Shown: positions 49,355-59,915 of the stretch, piece by piece
Numbering within the stretch: the stretch's first letter is position 1
How the letters are laid out: every line of letters begins with the position of its first letter
Assembly (NCBI GenBank): GCA_027625915.1
Contig: JANTQA010000029.1
Span: 9,424,001-9,488,000, forward strand
Origin: Anaeramoeba flamelloides
Taxonomy: Eukaryota; Metamonada; Anaeramoebidae
Direction: 5' to 3'
DNA: 64,000 nt
Program-made: the position numbers and the translations under genes
Notes under the pieces: generated by a model
What the model was told of the DNA's origin: nothing
The model's database searches: none
The model's input: the letters and a program-made list of their open reading frames with translations, nothing else

Positions 49355-50555
49355 AGGAAGTAAGTACATTTTACCATTTTAAAAAATTTTAATTGTGTAA
49401 ACATCACTGAAAAAAGATTTTTTGAGTGCCACCAGATATTGAAACTTTGGAACCAAAATACCATTCAACAGTCTATTCGTGAAAAGAACCAAAGTAATTC
49501 AGAGTTGAATCTTAATATTTTCAATTTTTTGAACATTTTTTTGGATTCAATTTTTGGTTTTATTAAATTTTGTTTTAGATCTAGAAATGTGTTTAAGAGA
49601 ACGATTGAAATTAACCAAACAGTAAAACAAAAAAATATACCCTAAAAGGTATGTATTTGAAACAAATATTTTCTTTTAGAAGACCAAACACAAAAGATCA
49701 CCTTTCCAAATAAATTTGTTGAAATCAAGAATGAAAAAAAAAAAAAAAATCGATAAAAGCCTATTTTCGAAGATTTGTCTTCTTTATCTTCTTAGTTTGT
49801 ATGAATAAAAACCATTTATAATTTTGAATTTCTCGCCCCATTACTATTTATTATTTATTTACAAAATATTCTGTGACAAATTTGTTTTCAAAATTCTTTT
49901 TTAAAAAATTTTTATTAAACAAAGCCAAAACAAGGAACACGATTTCAAAAATTAAAATAAAGAGGTTAAATTCTTGGAATCAAAAAACAGTTTTAAAAGA
50001 TTCAAATCAAAATAATTGAAAAAATCAAGAAAAAATTTCAATCAGATTCAGATTTTTTTTGAGTTTTCATTTTAATTGAAAATAAATAATTATAAAATCA
50101 AACGAATATGCCCAATAAACCCTCAATATCAAGTAGAATTGAAAAAATCTCTGATTTTCTGAACTAAAACTAGAATTAGATGACATAAATGTAAATAGGA
50201 TTTTTAAATTCATTTTGGAAATTCTTTCGAAATAAAAAGTAATTTGTTTCTCAAAAATATTCCAAACAAAATTTTTTTCATAAAGAATTAAAAAAAAAAC
50301 CAAATCAAGAATAGGTAATTATGTAAAATGTTATAGACAAGATCAACTAATAAATGATTTTTATTTATTTTTTACTTGATCAATTTTTTCATTCATTGAT
50401 TTGCGTTTTTTTGTTGGTCTGGAAATATAAGATATTAGGAAATATTCCACTCTAGTATTTATGAAAATATCAATGTATTTGGCTAAAGAAATGATTTGAA
50501 TAATTCAGTTTTAGATAAATGGTGGCACTCAAAAAATGAAAAATGTACTTATCCC
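49355..50555. mobile_element. 1.2-kb element with terminal inverted repeats
   Basis: The left end has AAGTACATTTTACCATTTT and, 45 bases in, TTTTTTGAGTGCCACCAG; the right end has the inverse GGTGGCACTCAAAAAATG...AAATGTACTT. Interior blocks recur at 51985-52750 and 10855-11230. The two ends differ by an insertion in the left arm. No transposase frame is visible; the open frames inside are short and lysine/phenylalanine-rich. Confidence 0.65.
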
Positions 50556-51220
50556 CTAAATTAAAGAACTTTAAAACTATGTAAAAACAATAATAAAAAG
50601 GGTTAGTTTATATCTCAGATTATACTCTTAAATTGTTTATCATATGCAACTTGTGTTTTTATAAAGAAAAAACCCTTTTAAAATATAAAGTATAGAGACA
50701 ATTCTAGAGTAATTTACACCTTGACAACAATAAAATTGAAAATAATAATATTATTATTTTTTTTCTTAATTTTATTTTTTTTTGAGATCTCTAGAATAGT
50801 TGCATTTGGTGAATATTTGTCAAGAAAATTTTTTTCGAATAATTAATGGTAATATAAATTAAATAAAATTGGATAATATCAATGAAATGAATTTAGTGTT
50901 TTATTTCGAAAAAATAATTTCCATCAAAAAATCAATTCAATATCTCCTATTAAATTTTTTTTTTGAACCATCTTTTGATTTTCTCTGAAATTTTTAATTG
51001 AAGATATTAGTAAAATAAAAGTTATTTATTATTTGTATATTGTTGCAGAGCTAGGATTCCAGGGAACTGAGACAAATATTCAAAAAACAATTACACATTT
51101 CAATCTCAGGTAGGTCTTATGGGATTGTTACCTCCTTAAAAAATAATCATTGAGCAAAATGTGAAAGCAAATAGTACATTTTTTCAGAGTTTTCTCAAAC
51201 TTTCGACTTTCTAATAAACA

Positions 51221-54200
51221 ATGAACGAATTCAAAATTGAAAAGATAGTACAGCTAATGAACAACCTCTCTAATACAAGAAACATATCTCTTGTTGGTTG
51301 TAAGGATCATGGTAAAAGCATGCTTCTTGATAGACTAAACTCTTACGCACGAATCCAAATATTAAAAACAAGACTTGAACAGAGGTATATGGCTTCTAGA
51401 AATGACGAAAAGCACCATAGCCGAACGTTAAAAAGTGCATCGATACCTTTGTATTACCAACTTGATGAAGAAAATATACCACAAGACAGCAATGGAAACG
51501 AATTTTTGATTAATTGTATCGATACACCAGGCCATATTGGTTGCGATTCTGAGGTTACAACAGCACTTAAAGTTTCAGATGGGGCTGTAATTCTGACAGA
51601 TTTTCTGACTGGTAAGTGTTAAATTTTGTATTTTAAATGGTTGGATTCCTTGCTTTCTTTTTTAACAAATTGAGAAAAAAAAAAAAGAATAACCTGTAAT
51701 TGTTTGTCTTCAGGTGGTTTGAAGGGAATTGGGTAAATTTGTTTCTTTTTGTCAATTTTCAAAATTGAACTCCTGTTACGTCAAAAGTTAAACACTACCC
51801 CGTCGATATTTGAACTTCAAGTTTTCTCTTTTAGAGAACACTTGTCGTCATATTTTTAAACGAATAAATTGCAGTATTGAGTCCACTAACTTTAAGGAAG
51901 GAGAGTTACCAAGTGAATTTTAAAAATGTAATAGAAAAGCAAAATCTTGAAGTTAGTCCAGGCTCTTAGGATCTTTTATTCACAGTTTAAGGAAGTAAGT
52001 ACCTTTTACCATTTTGAAAAATTTTTTAATTGTGTGAATCTTACTGGAAAAAGATTTTTTGAGTGCCACCAGATATTGTAACTTTGAAACCAAAATATCA
52101 CTCAATGCCCTATTTATGAAGAGAAAAGAACTCAAAGTAATTCAGATTTGAAATTTTCATTTTTCAATTATTTGAACAGTTTTTTTTGATTCAATTTTTG
52201 GTTTTATAAAATAAAGTTTTGGATCTAGAAATGTGTTTATATGAATGAGTGAAATTAGCCCAAGAGTAAACCAAAAAAATATACCGAAAAGGTGTGTATT
52301 TGAAACAAATATTTTCTTTTTGAAGACCAAAAACGAAAGATCACCTTTCCAAATAAATTTGTTGAAATGAAAATTAAAAAAAAATCGACTAAAACCTATT
52401 TTTCGAAGATTTGTTTTCTTTTTCTTCTTAATTTGCTGTGAACCCAAACAAATTTATTACCTTGAATTTCTCTCCCCATTACTATTTATTATTTATTTTA
52501 CAAAACATTTTGTTTCCAAATTTGTTTTCAAAATTCTTTTTTCAAATAGTTTAATGAACAAAAACCAAAACAAAGAATACTATTTCAAAAATTAAAATAA
52601 AGAGGTTAAATTCTTGGAATCAAAAAACAGTTACAAAAGATTCGACCCAAAATAAAAGAAAAATTTAGAAAATATTTCAATCATGATTAATAAAATTATT
52701 TTGTGGTTCTCAATTTTAATAGAAAATAAATAATTATAAAATCAAACGAATTCGTCATATAAATCTTTATTTCTGAAGAGGAATTTAAAAAGGATACTAT
52801 TTTTTTTTTTTTTTTTTTTATATTATTATTGAAGAAGCGTAAATTACACTCTATTTGCCCCTAGACTCAAATTCCCTTTCAGAAATTAAAGCTTAAAATG
52901 TGAGATTACAAATTTATTAATGAATGAAAATAATTTCAAACTGTCTTGATTTAAAATTAATTCATTAAGATTTATTTCTTTTAATTTGTTTGGGAATATT
53001 AATCTATCTTTTTCATAAGGAAGGACATACCCATAAAAAATGATCAATATTTTCTATTGTTTCTTTATGTTCATATTTTAAACATAAATGACAAAATTTA
53101 TTTGAATTTTTATTGATTACATAGTAATATCTATTTAAAGGAGTATTTTGAGTATAAAAAATAAAACCCGGATTTTGAAAATCATTTATTTACACGTCTT
53201 TTTTCAAGCATGAAAAAACAGTAATATTAGTTACGAAGCAAAGCCGTTCAAAAATTCAGAGAATTAAAAAGGGGTATTATTAATGGGAAAAAATTCATCA
53301 TTACCAGATTTACTGATGGAAGAATTTTTCAAATACAATAAAACGCAAGTTGAAATTTTTTCTACAAGAAAAGAAAAGAAAAGAAAAGAAAAGAAAAGAA
53401 AAGAAAAAAAAGAAATTTTATTTCGAAAATGAAAAATTAAAAAACAAATTTTTTTTGGAAACTGAATAGAATTATACAAATGTATTTAGCAACTATAGGC
53501 CTTGCAATAAAAAAAAATTCCAAAACAATTACGGATCAAAAATAAATCGAAAAAAAAAAAGAAAAGTTTGGAAAAATAATAAATTTTAATGTCTGGCTAA
53601 AGATCTAATTTACTTGGAATTTCAAGTGTTTTTTATTCCATTCCATGTAACTTTTGTTTTGTCATTGAGATCTTTCAATGAAATTTTTTTCTTTGTTTGT
53701 TTTTATTTTTTTCCTAATTTTTTTTTGAAAAAAAATTGGAAAAGAACTTCCCAAAAAAGTGAAAATAAAAAAAATGCAAAACTACGGAGTTTTTGTTTTT
53801 AAACCTACGCATGTGCTTTAAGCAATTAGTCAATGATCTGAATTTTAGATTTGTTAAACTTGATGGATAACTTAAATATTTTTGAGTTTTAAATAAATAA
53901 TTTTGATTTTTAATTATTATAAAATATTTCTGTGGAGTACCGCAGAGTGCCATAGAGTGCCTAGAGTTTCTTGAGGTTTTCTGTTTTATTTGTTAAGTTT
54001 TCTAGGTTTTTTTGGGGTTTACTATTTTATTTGTAAAGTTTTCTAGTTTTTTTTTGAGGTTTTCTATTTTATTTCTAAAGTAAAAAAAACCTAACGAAAA
54101 TCTCTCGATTTTACAAATAAAATAGAAAAACTCAAGAAAACCTAACGAAAATCTATAGATTTTACAAATAAACAGAAAACTCAAGAAAAGCTAAAACGAC

Positions 54201-57200
54201 AGTTTTTTTTAATATTTGAAATAAAAAGAAAATTTTTTCAATTTACGTTTTGTTTTCTAAAATGTAAGAAACGTTAACAGTGCCTTTCCAGAATTGAAAA
54301 GAATAAAGTAAATTTTTTAAAATTTTCTCTTAATTCTTTTAAATTAAAAAAAACCTAATGACACTTTTCCAACTTTTGGAATTCAGCAACAATTATATGT
54401 GTACTTATATATTTCAATTTTCAATTCAATTAGATCTTTTGATTGCCAGTTGATTATATTTTTTATTCTCTGATTTAATCTTATTAATTTTTCTAAATAA
54501 GGAAGAGATAAGTTATTTAATTTATTTTTTAATTTTTTTTATTTACTGAAATTATTATATTTTAAATTTTGTTTTGCAAATAAGGATTGGTGTATTTCTA
54601 TTTATTTTTCATATTCCAGTAATATATGAATTCATCCAAGAATTTAAATAATTTATTGTTTTCATTTCATAATTATATATTCCCAACCCATATGCTAATT
54701 GACTTAGTATAAAAGATAAAAATAATCTAATTTTTAAACTATTATTCTGAGAATTGTTATTGAATAATTGTTTGCAGTTATTATAGGTTTCTTTAGATTT
54801 TTTTAAATTATCTGATAAATGTGAAATTTTATCTAAATAAATACCCAAATATTTATTTTTTTTAAATCTTTTAATATAACTGTTTTGTATTTATTAGGAT
54901 TTAATCCAAATTGAATAATAATTTCATATATAGAATTTAATTTTTGATTTACTTGAATTTTATTTCCTTTAATAATTAGGATTAAATCATCTGTAAACAT
55001 TTGACAATGATTTGTTTATGGTATAATTTTTAATAAAAGAAAATGAGACATTAGAGCAAATAAAATAGGAGCCAATGAATCTCCTTATAATATACCAAGC
55101 CCTTCCCCTTGATAATACTTTAATAAAAAATTTTTGATAATTTTATAAAAAATAAAATTTTTTTATTATTTTTCTAATTATTTTATAATTGATCGAGTCA
55201 AAACATTGTGCTATATCAATCATTATAATATAAGTTTTATCATTTTTATTTTCATTATTTGGTTTTTATCTTATTTTAAGTATTCTTGAAATTTAAGACT
55301 GCAATTCGAGTATCATATTTTTTTCTAAAGCCAAATTGAAATTTATGAATAAATACCTAACAAGGTTCAATTAGTTTATATAACATTTTTAAAACTAATC
55401 TTGTTAAACTTTGATCGATTGAAATTGGCCTATAATTTAAAGCTACCCCTTCGTTTCCTTTTTTATGAATAAATAAGATTGACCCTTTTTTAATATATTC
55501 AATAGTTTTATTCTTAGTAGGATTAATTAACCAATTATTAAAGATTTTTTGAATTGTAATAAGATATTTTTTATAATTTTTATTTTCATTGATTCGAAGT
55601 CAAATCAGCGAAATTTCCTTCATTAAAAATATTTTTTAATTTCTCAATTTTTTGAAATCCTTTTACTGATTAAAAACTGACTATTTTTTGCAAATTTAAA
55701 CTCCATAAGATCGTTCATCAAAAATTCTATAAAACCTTTCCTACACAACCCTGAAACAATTTGTATTGATAAAACTAATTGGGTTTTGAGAGAAAGGATA
55801 CAAACAAAAAAAAATTTATCAAAAAAACTCCAAAAAAATCAAAAGTGTGTTGGGTATTTTGTAATCAGGTATTCTGTTCCAAAAATCAAGCTAATAGCGT
55901 AAATATCACTCTCTTCTTAATTATTGTGGGTAAATTCAATTCAAGAAAAAACAAAAATAAAAAAAAAAACAAATACAAAACCATAACCCCATTGTAATAA
56001 TTAATAAAATTTGTGGAGATAATGTAACAATTCAACATAACCCAATGGTCAAAACTTATAGACAATGTGGTCTTTTCAATTAAGGTTATTTATTGAGAAT
56101 TTTTGAAATGTTAGTGTTTTTATGGTTTGAAAATCGTGATTATTTTTCTTTTTCATTTTCACGTTTCTTCACAAGAATGTTACGAGTTTACCTATCTCAA
56201 AATTTTTTGTTCATTTTCCATTTAAAAAACACACATAAAATGATTTTTTGATCAAAATTGGTGAATATTTTAAAGATCATTCACTTTATATTTTATATGA
56301 GATGGAAAAAATATTTTTTCGAGTCAATTTGATAAATTGCAAACATAGTCGTTAAGGAATTGATCAAATTTCTTTTAAAACTCGATTTTTTCATTTCAAT
56401 AAATTATTTTTTTTTTTTTTTTACTTTTTTGCTTAAAATCTTGTAATATATAGATATATATATATATAGTGAGAAAATAAAATACCTACCTACCCCCCCA
56501 CACACAATTCACTAACATTTAAAATAACATAATCCACCACAAACATTTGTAAATGTTTTACTAAATGTTTATTTTTTGTCTCAAAAAACATTATAATTAA
56601 TATACATATACATACATATATATATATAATTAATTATTTAATCAAAATATCAATACTTTAAAACTAATAAAGAAGAAATGTATCAAATACCAAAAGAAAC
56701 AATTAAACAAACTAAAAAGATAATAAACCAAGTTTTATTAGAAAGAACCAAGCCATTTTTGATGATTAATAAAGTTGATCGAGCTATTTCAGAATTACGG
56801 ATGGAACCAGAAGAAATCTATCAGCAATTTTTTCGTGTAATTAAATCCATGAATAATATTATTTCATCTTGTGAAGATGAATCTATGGCAGACATTGAAA
56901 TAAATCCATTGGCAGGGAATGTGTTATTTGGATCAGCCTTTGGTGGATGGTCATTTACTTTAAACCAATTTGCGGAAAGGTACTCTAAAAAATGGAACAA
57001 ACCAAAGGAAAAGATCTTGAAAAGATTATGGGGAGATAACTTTTTTGACCCAAAACGAAATAAGTGGGTTAAAAAAAGGGAAAATAAAGAAGGTGAAATA
57101 TTAGAAAGGGGATTCTGTCTGTTGATTATGAAACCAATATGTATATTATATAATGAAGTTTACAACAAAGAAAGAAATTACGAAAAAATTAATAAAATAC

Positions 57201-57802
57201 TCAGTAAAATTGGAGTTAAATTGACGAATGAAGAATCACTGGCAGAAAATAGATATTTAATAAAAACCATTATGAAGAAATTTTTACCCATAACCGATTC
57301 ATTTTTCCGAATGATCATTTCCCATTTACCATCACCTAAAGTCTCACAGCAATTAAAAGTGAGAAATTTATATGAAGCAGATGAGAATAATGAATGTATA
57401 CAAGCAATAGCAAATTGCGATCCTGAGGGCCCCCTAATGATCCATGTTTGCAAAATGATCCCGTCTTATGAAAAAAACAGATATTATGCCTTTGGTAGAG
57501 TATATTCAGGCACCATTAAAGAAGGACAGAAAGTATACGTAATGCCACAATATGCAATTTCTTCTTCAAAAAATACATTCGTAACAAAAATTGAAAAAAT
57601 AGTTTTAATGATTGATAACAAATTTAAACAAGTTAGTCACTCTGTCTGTGGCAATATTATTGGCTTTATAATTGTTGATAATTATTTAATTCAAGAAAAT
57701 TATACTATTACTACTCATAAAAATGCACCACCATTGAAAAAAAACAATTATAACCTTTCTACAATGGAAAAAATACAGATTAATTCTCAAAAAAAAAACT
57801 AA
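51221..57802 (+). CDS. Truncated elongation factor 2-like GTPase (domains I-II only) with a 5.1 kb intron
   Basis: Exon 1 is 51221-51611 (130 codons plus one base) and exon 2 is 56676-57802, giving 505 residues. The intron 51612-56675 has donor GTAAGT and my preferred acceptor AAGAAG; an alternative three bases upstream adds one residue. The protein follows eEF2 through domain I and II: ISLVGCKDHGKSMLLDRLN (P-loop about 26-33), FLINCIDTPGH (101-105), FLMINKVDRA (NKVD 162-165), LKRLWGDNFFDPKRNKW, ISHLPSPKVSQ, CDPEGPLMIHVCKMIPS and YAFGRVYSG. Switch I is unusual: eEF2 DEQERGITIKST is here DEKHHSRTLKSA. It stops where domain III should begin, so domains III-V and the diphthamide loop are absent; full-length eEF2 is about 840 residues. 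It cannot translocate ribosomes as eEF2 does. It could be a paralogue with a new role, or a young pseudogene whose frame is still open. Confidence 0.88.
51985..52750 (+). repeat. Second copy of the 49.4 kb TIR element (in the EF2-like intron)
   Basis: Matches 49355-50060 on the same strand: TTAAGGAAGTAAGTACCTTT, TTTTTTGAGTGCCACCAGAT, TTTCTCTCCCCATTACTATT and AAAATAAAGAGGTTAAATTC. The right-hand part of the element seen at 50100-50555 is missing. Confidence 0.8.
52880..53170 (-). mobile_element. LINE fragment encoding a C-terminal zinc-finger motif (EF2-like intron)
   Basis: The minus strand reads NKFCHLCLKYEHKETIENI followed by DHFLWVCPS: the CxxC...H...C pattern found after the reverse transcriptase in many LINE proteins. 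It lies downstream, in minus-strand order, of the reverse transcriptase fragment at 54560-55600, so both may be one element opened by later insertions. Confidence 0.6.
53366..53408 (+). repeat. AAAAG microsatellite
   Basis: About eight units of AAAAG in the EF2-like intron. Confidence 0.9.
53935..54400. repeat. Palindromic AAAACCTAACG-type repeat, copy 4
   Basis: The clearest copy: three tandem TTTTCTATTTTATTTGTAAAG-like units face AACTCAAGAAAACCTAACG and TTTTACAAATAAA units on the other arm. It lies between the two LINE fragments of the EF2-like intron. Confidence 0.6.
54560..55600 (-). mobile_element. Decayed LINE reverse transcriptase, copy 2, antisense in EF2-like intron
   Basis: The minus strand carries, in order, SILFIHKKGNEGVALNYRPI, HKFQFGFRKKYDTRIAVLN, MIDIAQCFDSINY (motif A), LQGDSLAPILFALMSHFLLL (motif B), QMFTDDLILIIKG (motif C, with the YADD-like TDD), LNPNKYKTVIL and YLGIYLDKISHL. 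These are canonical non-LTR reverse transcriptase motifs. Frames are interrupted by several stops and shifts. It is less decayed than the copy at 24060-25080, to which it is clearly related (FIHKxxNEG, KYLGI). Confidence 0.88.
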
Positions 57803-57883
57803 AACTTCATTTACAAGAATATTTAGTCAATACAAAAATTCGAAAAAATGTAACATCCCTCATAAAAAATGTAAATCATTTTC

Positions 57884-58452
57884 CAGTCAAAGGGGCCCAG
57901 TTGTAATGGACGAATTACATGTGTTTAAAGGGTTTGTATGTATATTCGAAGAAAAAATTTATTTTGGAAATTTTCAATATTGAAATTATTTTTTCACATT
58001 TTTGCACATTTTCGTTTTTTTTTTGCTTCACGTAACCCAGTTGCAAAAATTTTTTAGTACAAGATCAATAGTCACTTGGTAAAAACGTGTTATTCTAAGG
58101 TTACCGAAACTTTGGAAAAATTGTTGAGAAATCATGTTGATTTCGATTGGAATTTTATTCAATCGTTGATCCTGATATTTGAATAATAAATGTGAAAAAT
58201 TTTCACTTCATTTTCATTTCCTTTTTCAAATAGAGACCACAAATCCCAACCTACTTCGTTTAGGAACTTGATTTGTAAAAGAAAAGGCTGGGAAATGAAG
58301 TGAAAATTGTTTCCAATTTATTATTCAAATACTAGTGGGAGATCAAAACTAAAATTCTTGTTTTTCTCAATTAGGTCACTAAGAATTTGAGTTTTTCAAT
58401 TTTTAAAAAAAACTATTGATTAATTAAACTCTTTTTCGGTCAAAGGGGCCCA
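57884..58452 (+). repeat. Fold-back element with GGGGCCC terminus, copy 2
   Basis: Starts CAGTCAAAGGGGCCCAGTTG and matches the reverse complement of 2996-3677 up to about 58425 (AAGATCAATAGTCACTTGGT, TCAAATAGAGACCACAAAT, AAGAATTTGAGTTTTTCAA). At 58437 the terminal motif recurs as a direct repeat (GGTCAAAGGGGCCCAG) instead of the expected inverted end, so this copy is rearranged or a second copy abuts it. Confidence 0.75.
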
Positions 58453-59367
58453 GTTTTATTGAAAAAATAGAACATATTCTATGATACTAATTCATTATTC
58501 TTCTCAAAATAAATTTTCAATTTTTAGATCAAAATCTTTTTTTCTTATTTTTTATTTTTTTTTTTATATTTTTTTTTGTGATTTTTTATTTTTTTCTGAT
58601 TTTTTAAAAAAAGTCAATTTGAAAAAAAAAAAAATGTTAACAACTCCAAATCAACTTTAAGAAAAGCGTGGCTTTGTATTTTATATTAAAATTCATACAT
58701 TTACAATTAAAAAATCTTATTGTCATCAATTTCAATTTTCCAAAAGAAATTGAGAACAATTACACGAGAAGTTTCAAATGAAAGTTTCCCAAAAAATTTT
58801 TTAACATTTTGTTTTTCTGAAAGTTATGGTTTTTCAGCTGTTTCGTTTATGATTATCAACTCTAATCTCAAGTTTATTATTTCTCTTATTTCTTAACAAT
58901 CTAAGTTTGGTTGATTCTTCAAAAAATAAAAGATAATTTTTCATTTTTAGCTGTTACACTTTAAGTTAAATCAAGCTTAGTTTAATTTCATACTTTTATC
59001 AACAATTCTTCGACTTGTATTATTATTATTATTTCGTATTTGTTTTTCAAAGTTCCAATTATCTAAAATAAGTGATATTTGAAAAAAATGCTACCCAACT
59101 TGACTGAAACAAAGTTTATAATTGATAAAGAGTATTCAGCATTTAATTTTATTCAAGTTTTTAAAAAATCTAGATTAATTCCTTATTGTAATTCTATTAA
59201 TAATTTTATATTTTTGAAAATCATAATTATAAGTTCTACAAGATTTGTTCAAATTAGTTATTTTTTTTTTTGAATATGCTTACTGAACCTTGCCAATAGA
59301 AAATAATCTCAATAGATTATTGATTCAATTGATGAATTATAATAATCTGAAACAAAGATTTAAATGT

Positions 59368-59915
59368 AAACTAAAATACAAAATTTTACACATAGTTGTT
59401 ACAGTCCAAAGAATCAAAATAATATTATTTCATTCAATTGTAAATAATTTTGATTTTTAGAAAATATGTAAATCATTTTTTCATCTTTATGTTTTTTATT
59501 TTTGTTTTTCCATTTTTTGAATTAAGTACACCCGTTTCATTTGATCAATTTTTTTTTCTAACAATTGATATTAGGTTAAATTTTTGTTGTTTCAAATAGA
59601 AGAACTGAAATAAAATTAGTTGATGGTATCTTATCATTTGATCTATCAATATTCCTCAAAGAATACAAACAAATTTACACATCCATTTTTTATTTTGGTT
59701 TTGCTCTCTCCAAAATTTTTAACACACACTTGGTTTATTTGCATTGATATTTATTTATTTTTTGTTTTGTGAGTATTTTAATTTATAAACAATTGTAAAC
59801 ATTTCAATTATTGAATGAAATTTTAAGTTGGTATTTCTTCGAGAATTGATTAAATAAGTTATTTTTTCACAAATCGAATTTTGGATTGTTAAAAAGTCTG
59901 AATTTGAGTTTAGAT
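59368..59915 (+). repeat. 560-bp dispersed element with short TIRs, copy 4
   Basis: Landmarks AATACAAAATTTTACACATA, GATGGTATCTTATCATTTGA, ATTTATAAACAATTGTAAAC and CTTCGAGAATTGATTAAATA, same strand as the other three. Confidence 0.75.

Larger units (their letters stand above)
44422..51220. other. Long divergent intergenic region (6.8 kb)
   Basis: Separates divergently transcribed genes. Holds two decayed CAGTCAGTTCC-family MITEs (47585-47778, 48285-48475) and the most complete copy of a 1.2-kb TIR element (about 49355-50555). Open frames 47680-47862, 49439-49645 and 50067-50303 all fall in or across repeats. From 44422 to 47580 I see nothing beyond AT-rich DNA; a stretch near 44990-45090 is less AT-rich and holds a 50-codon frame of no known type. 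Confidence 0.55.

Noticed and set aside
54002-54184. Repeated KIERFSLGF-type frame on the minus strand as a repeat protein
   Set aside because: It is the translation of the palindromic module repeat, which is equally ordered on both strands.
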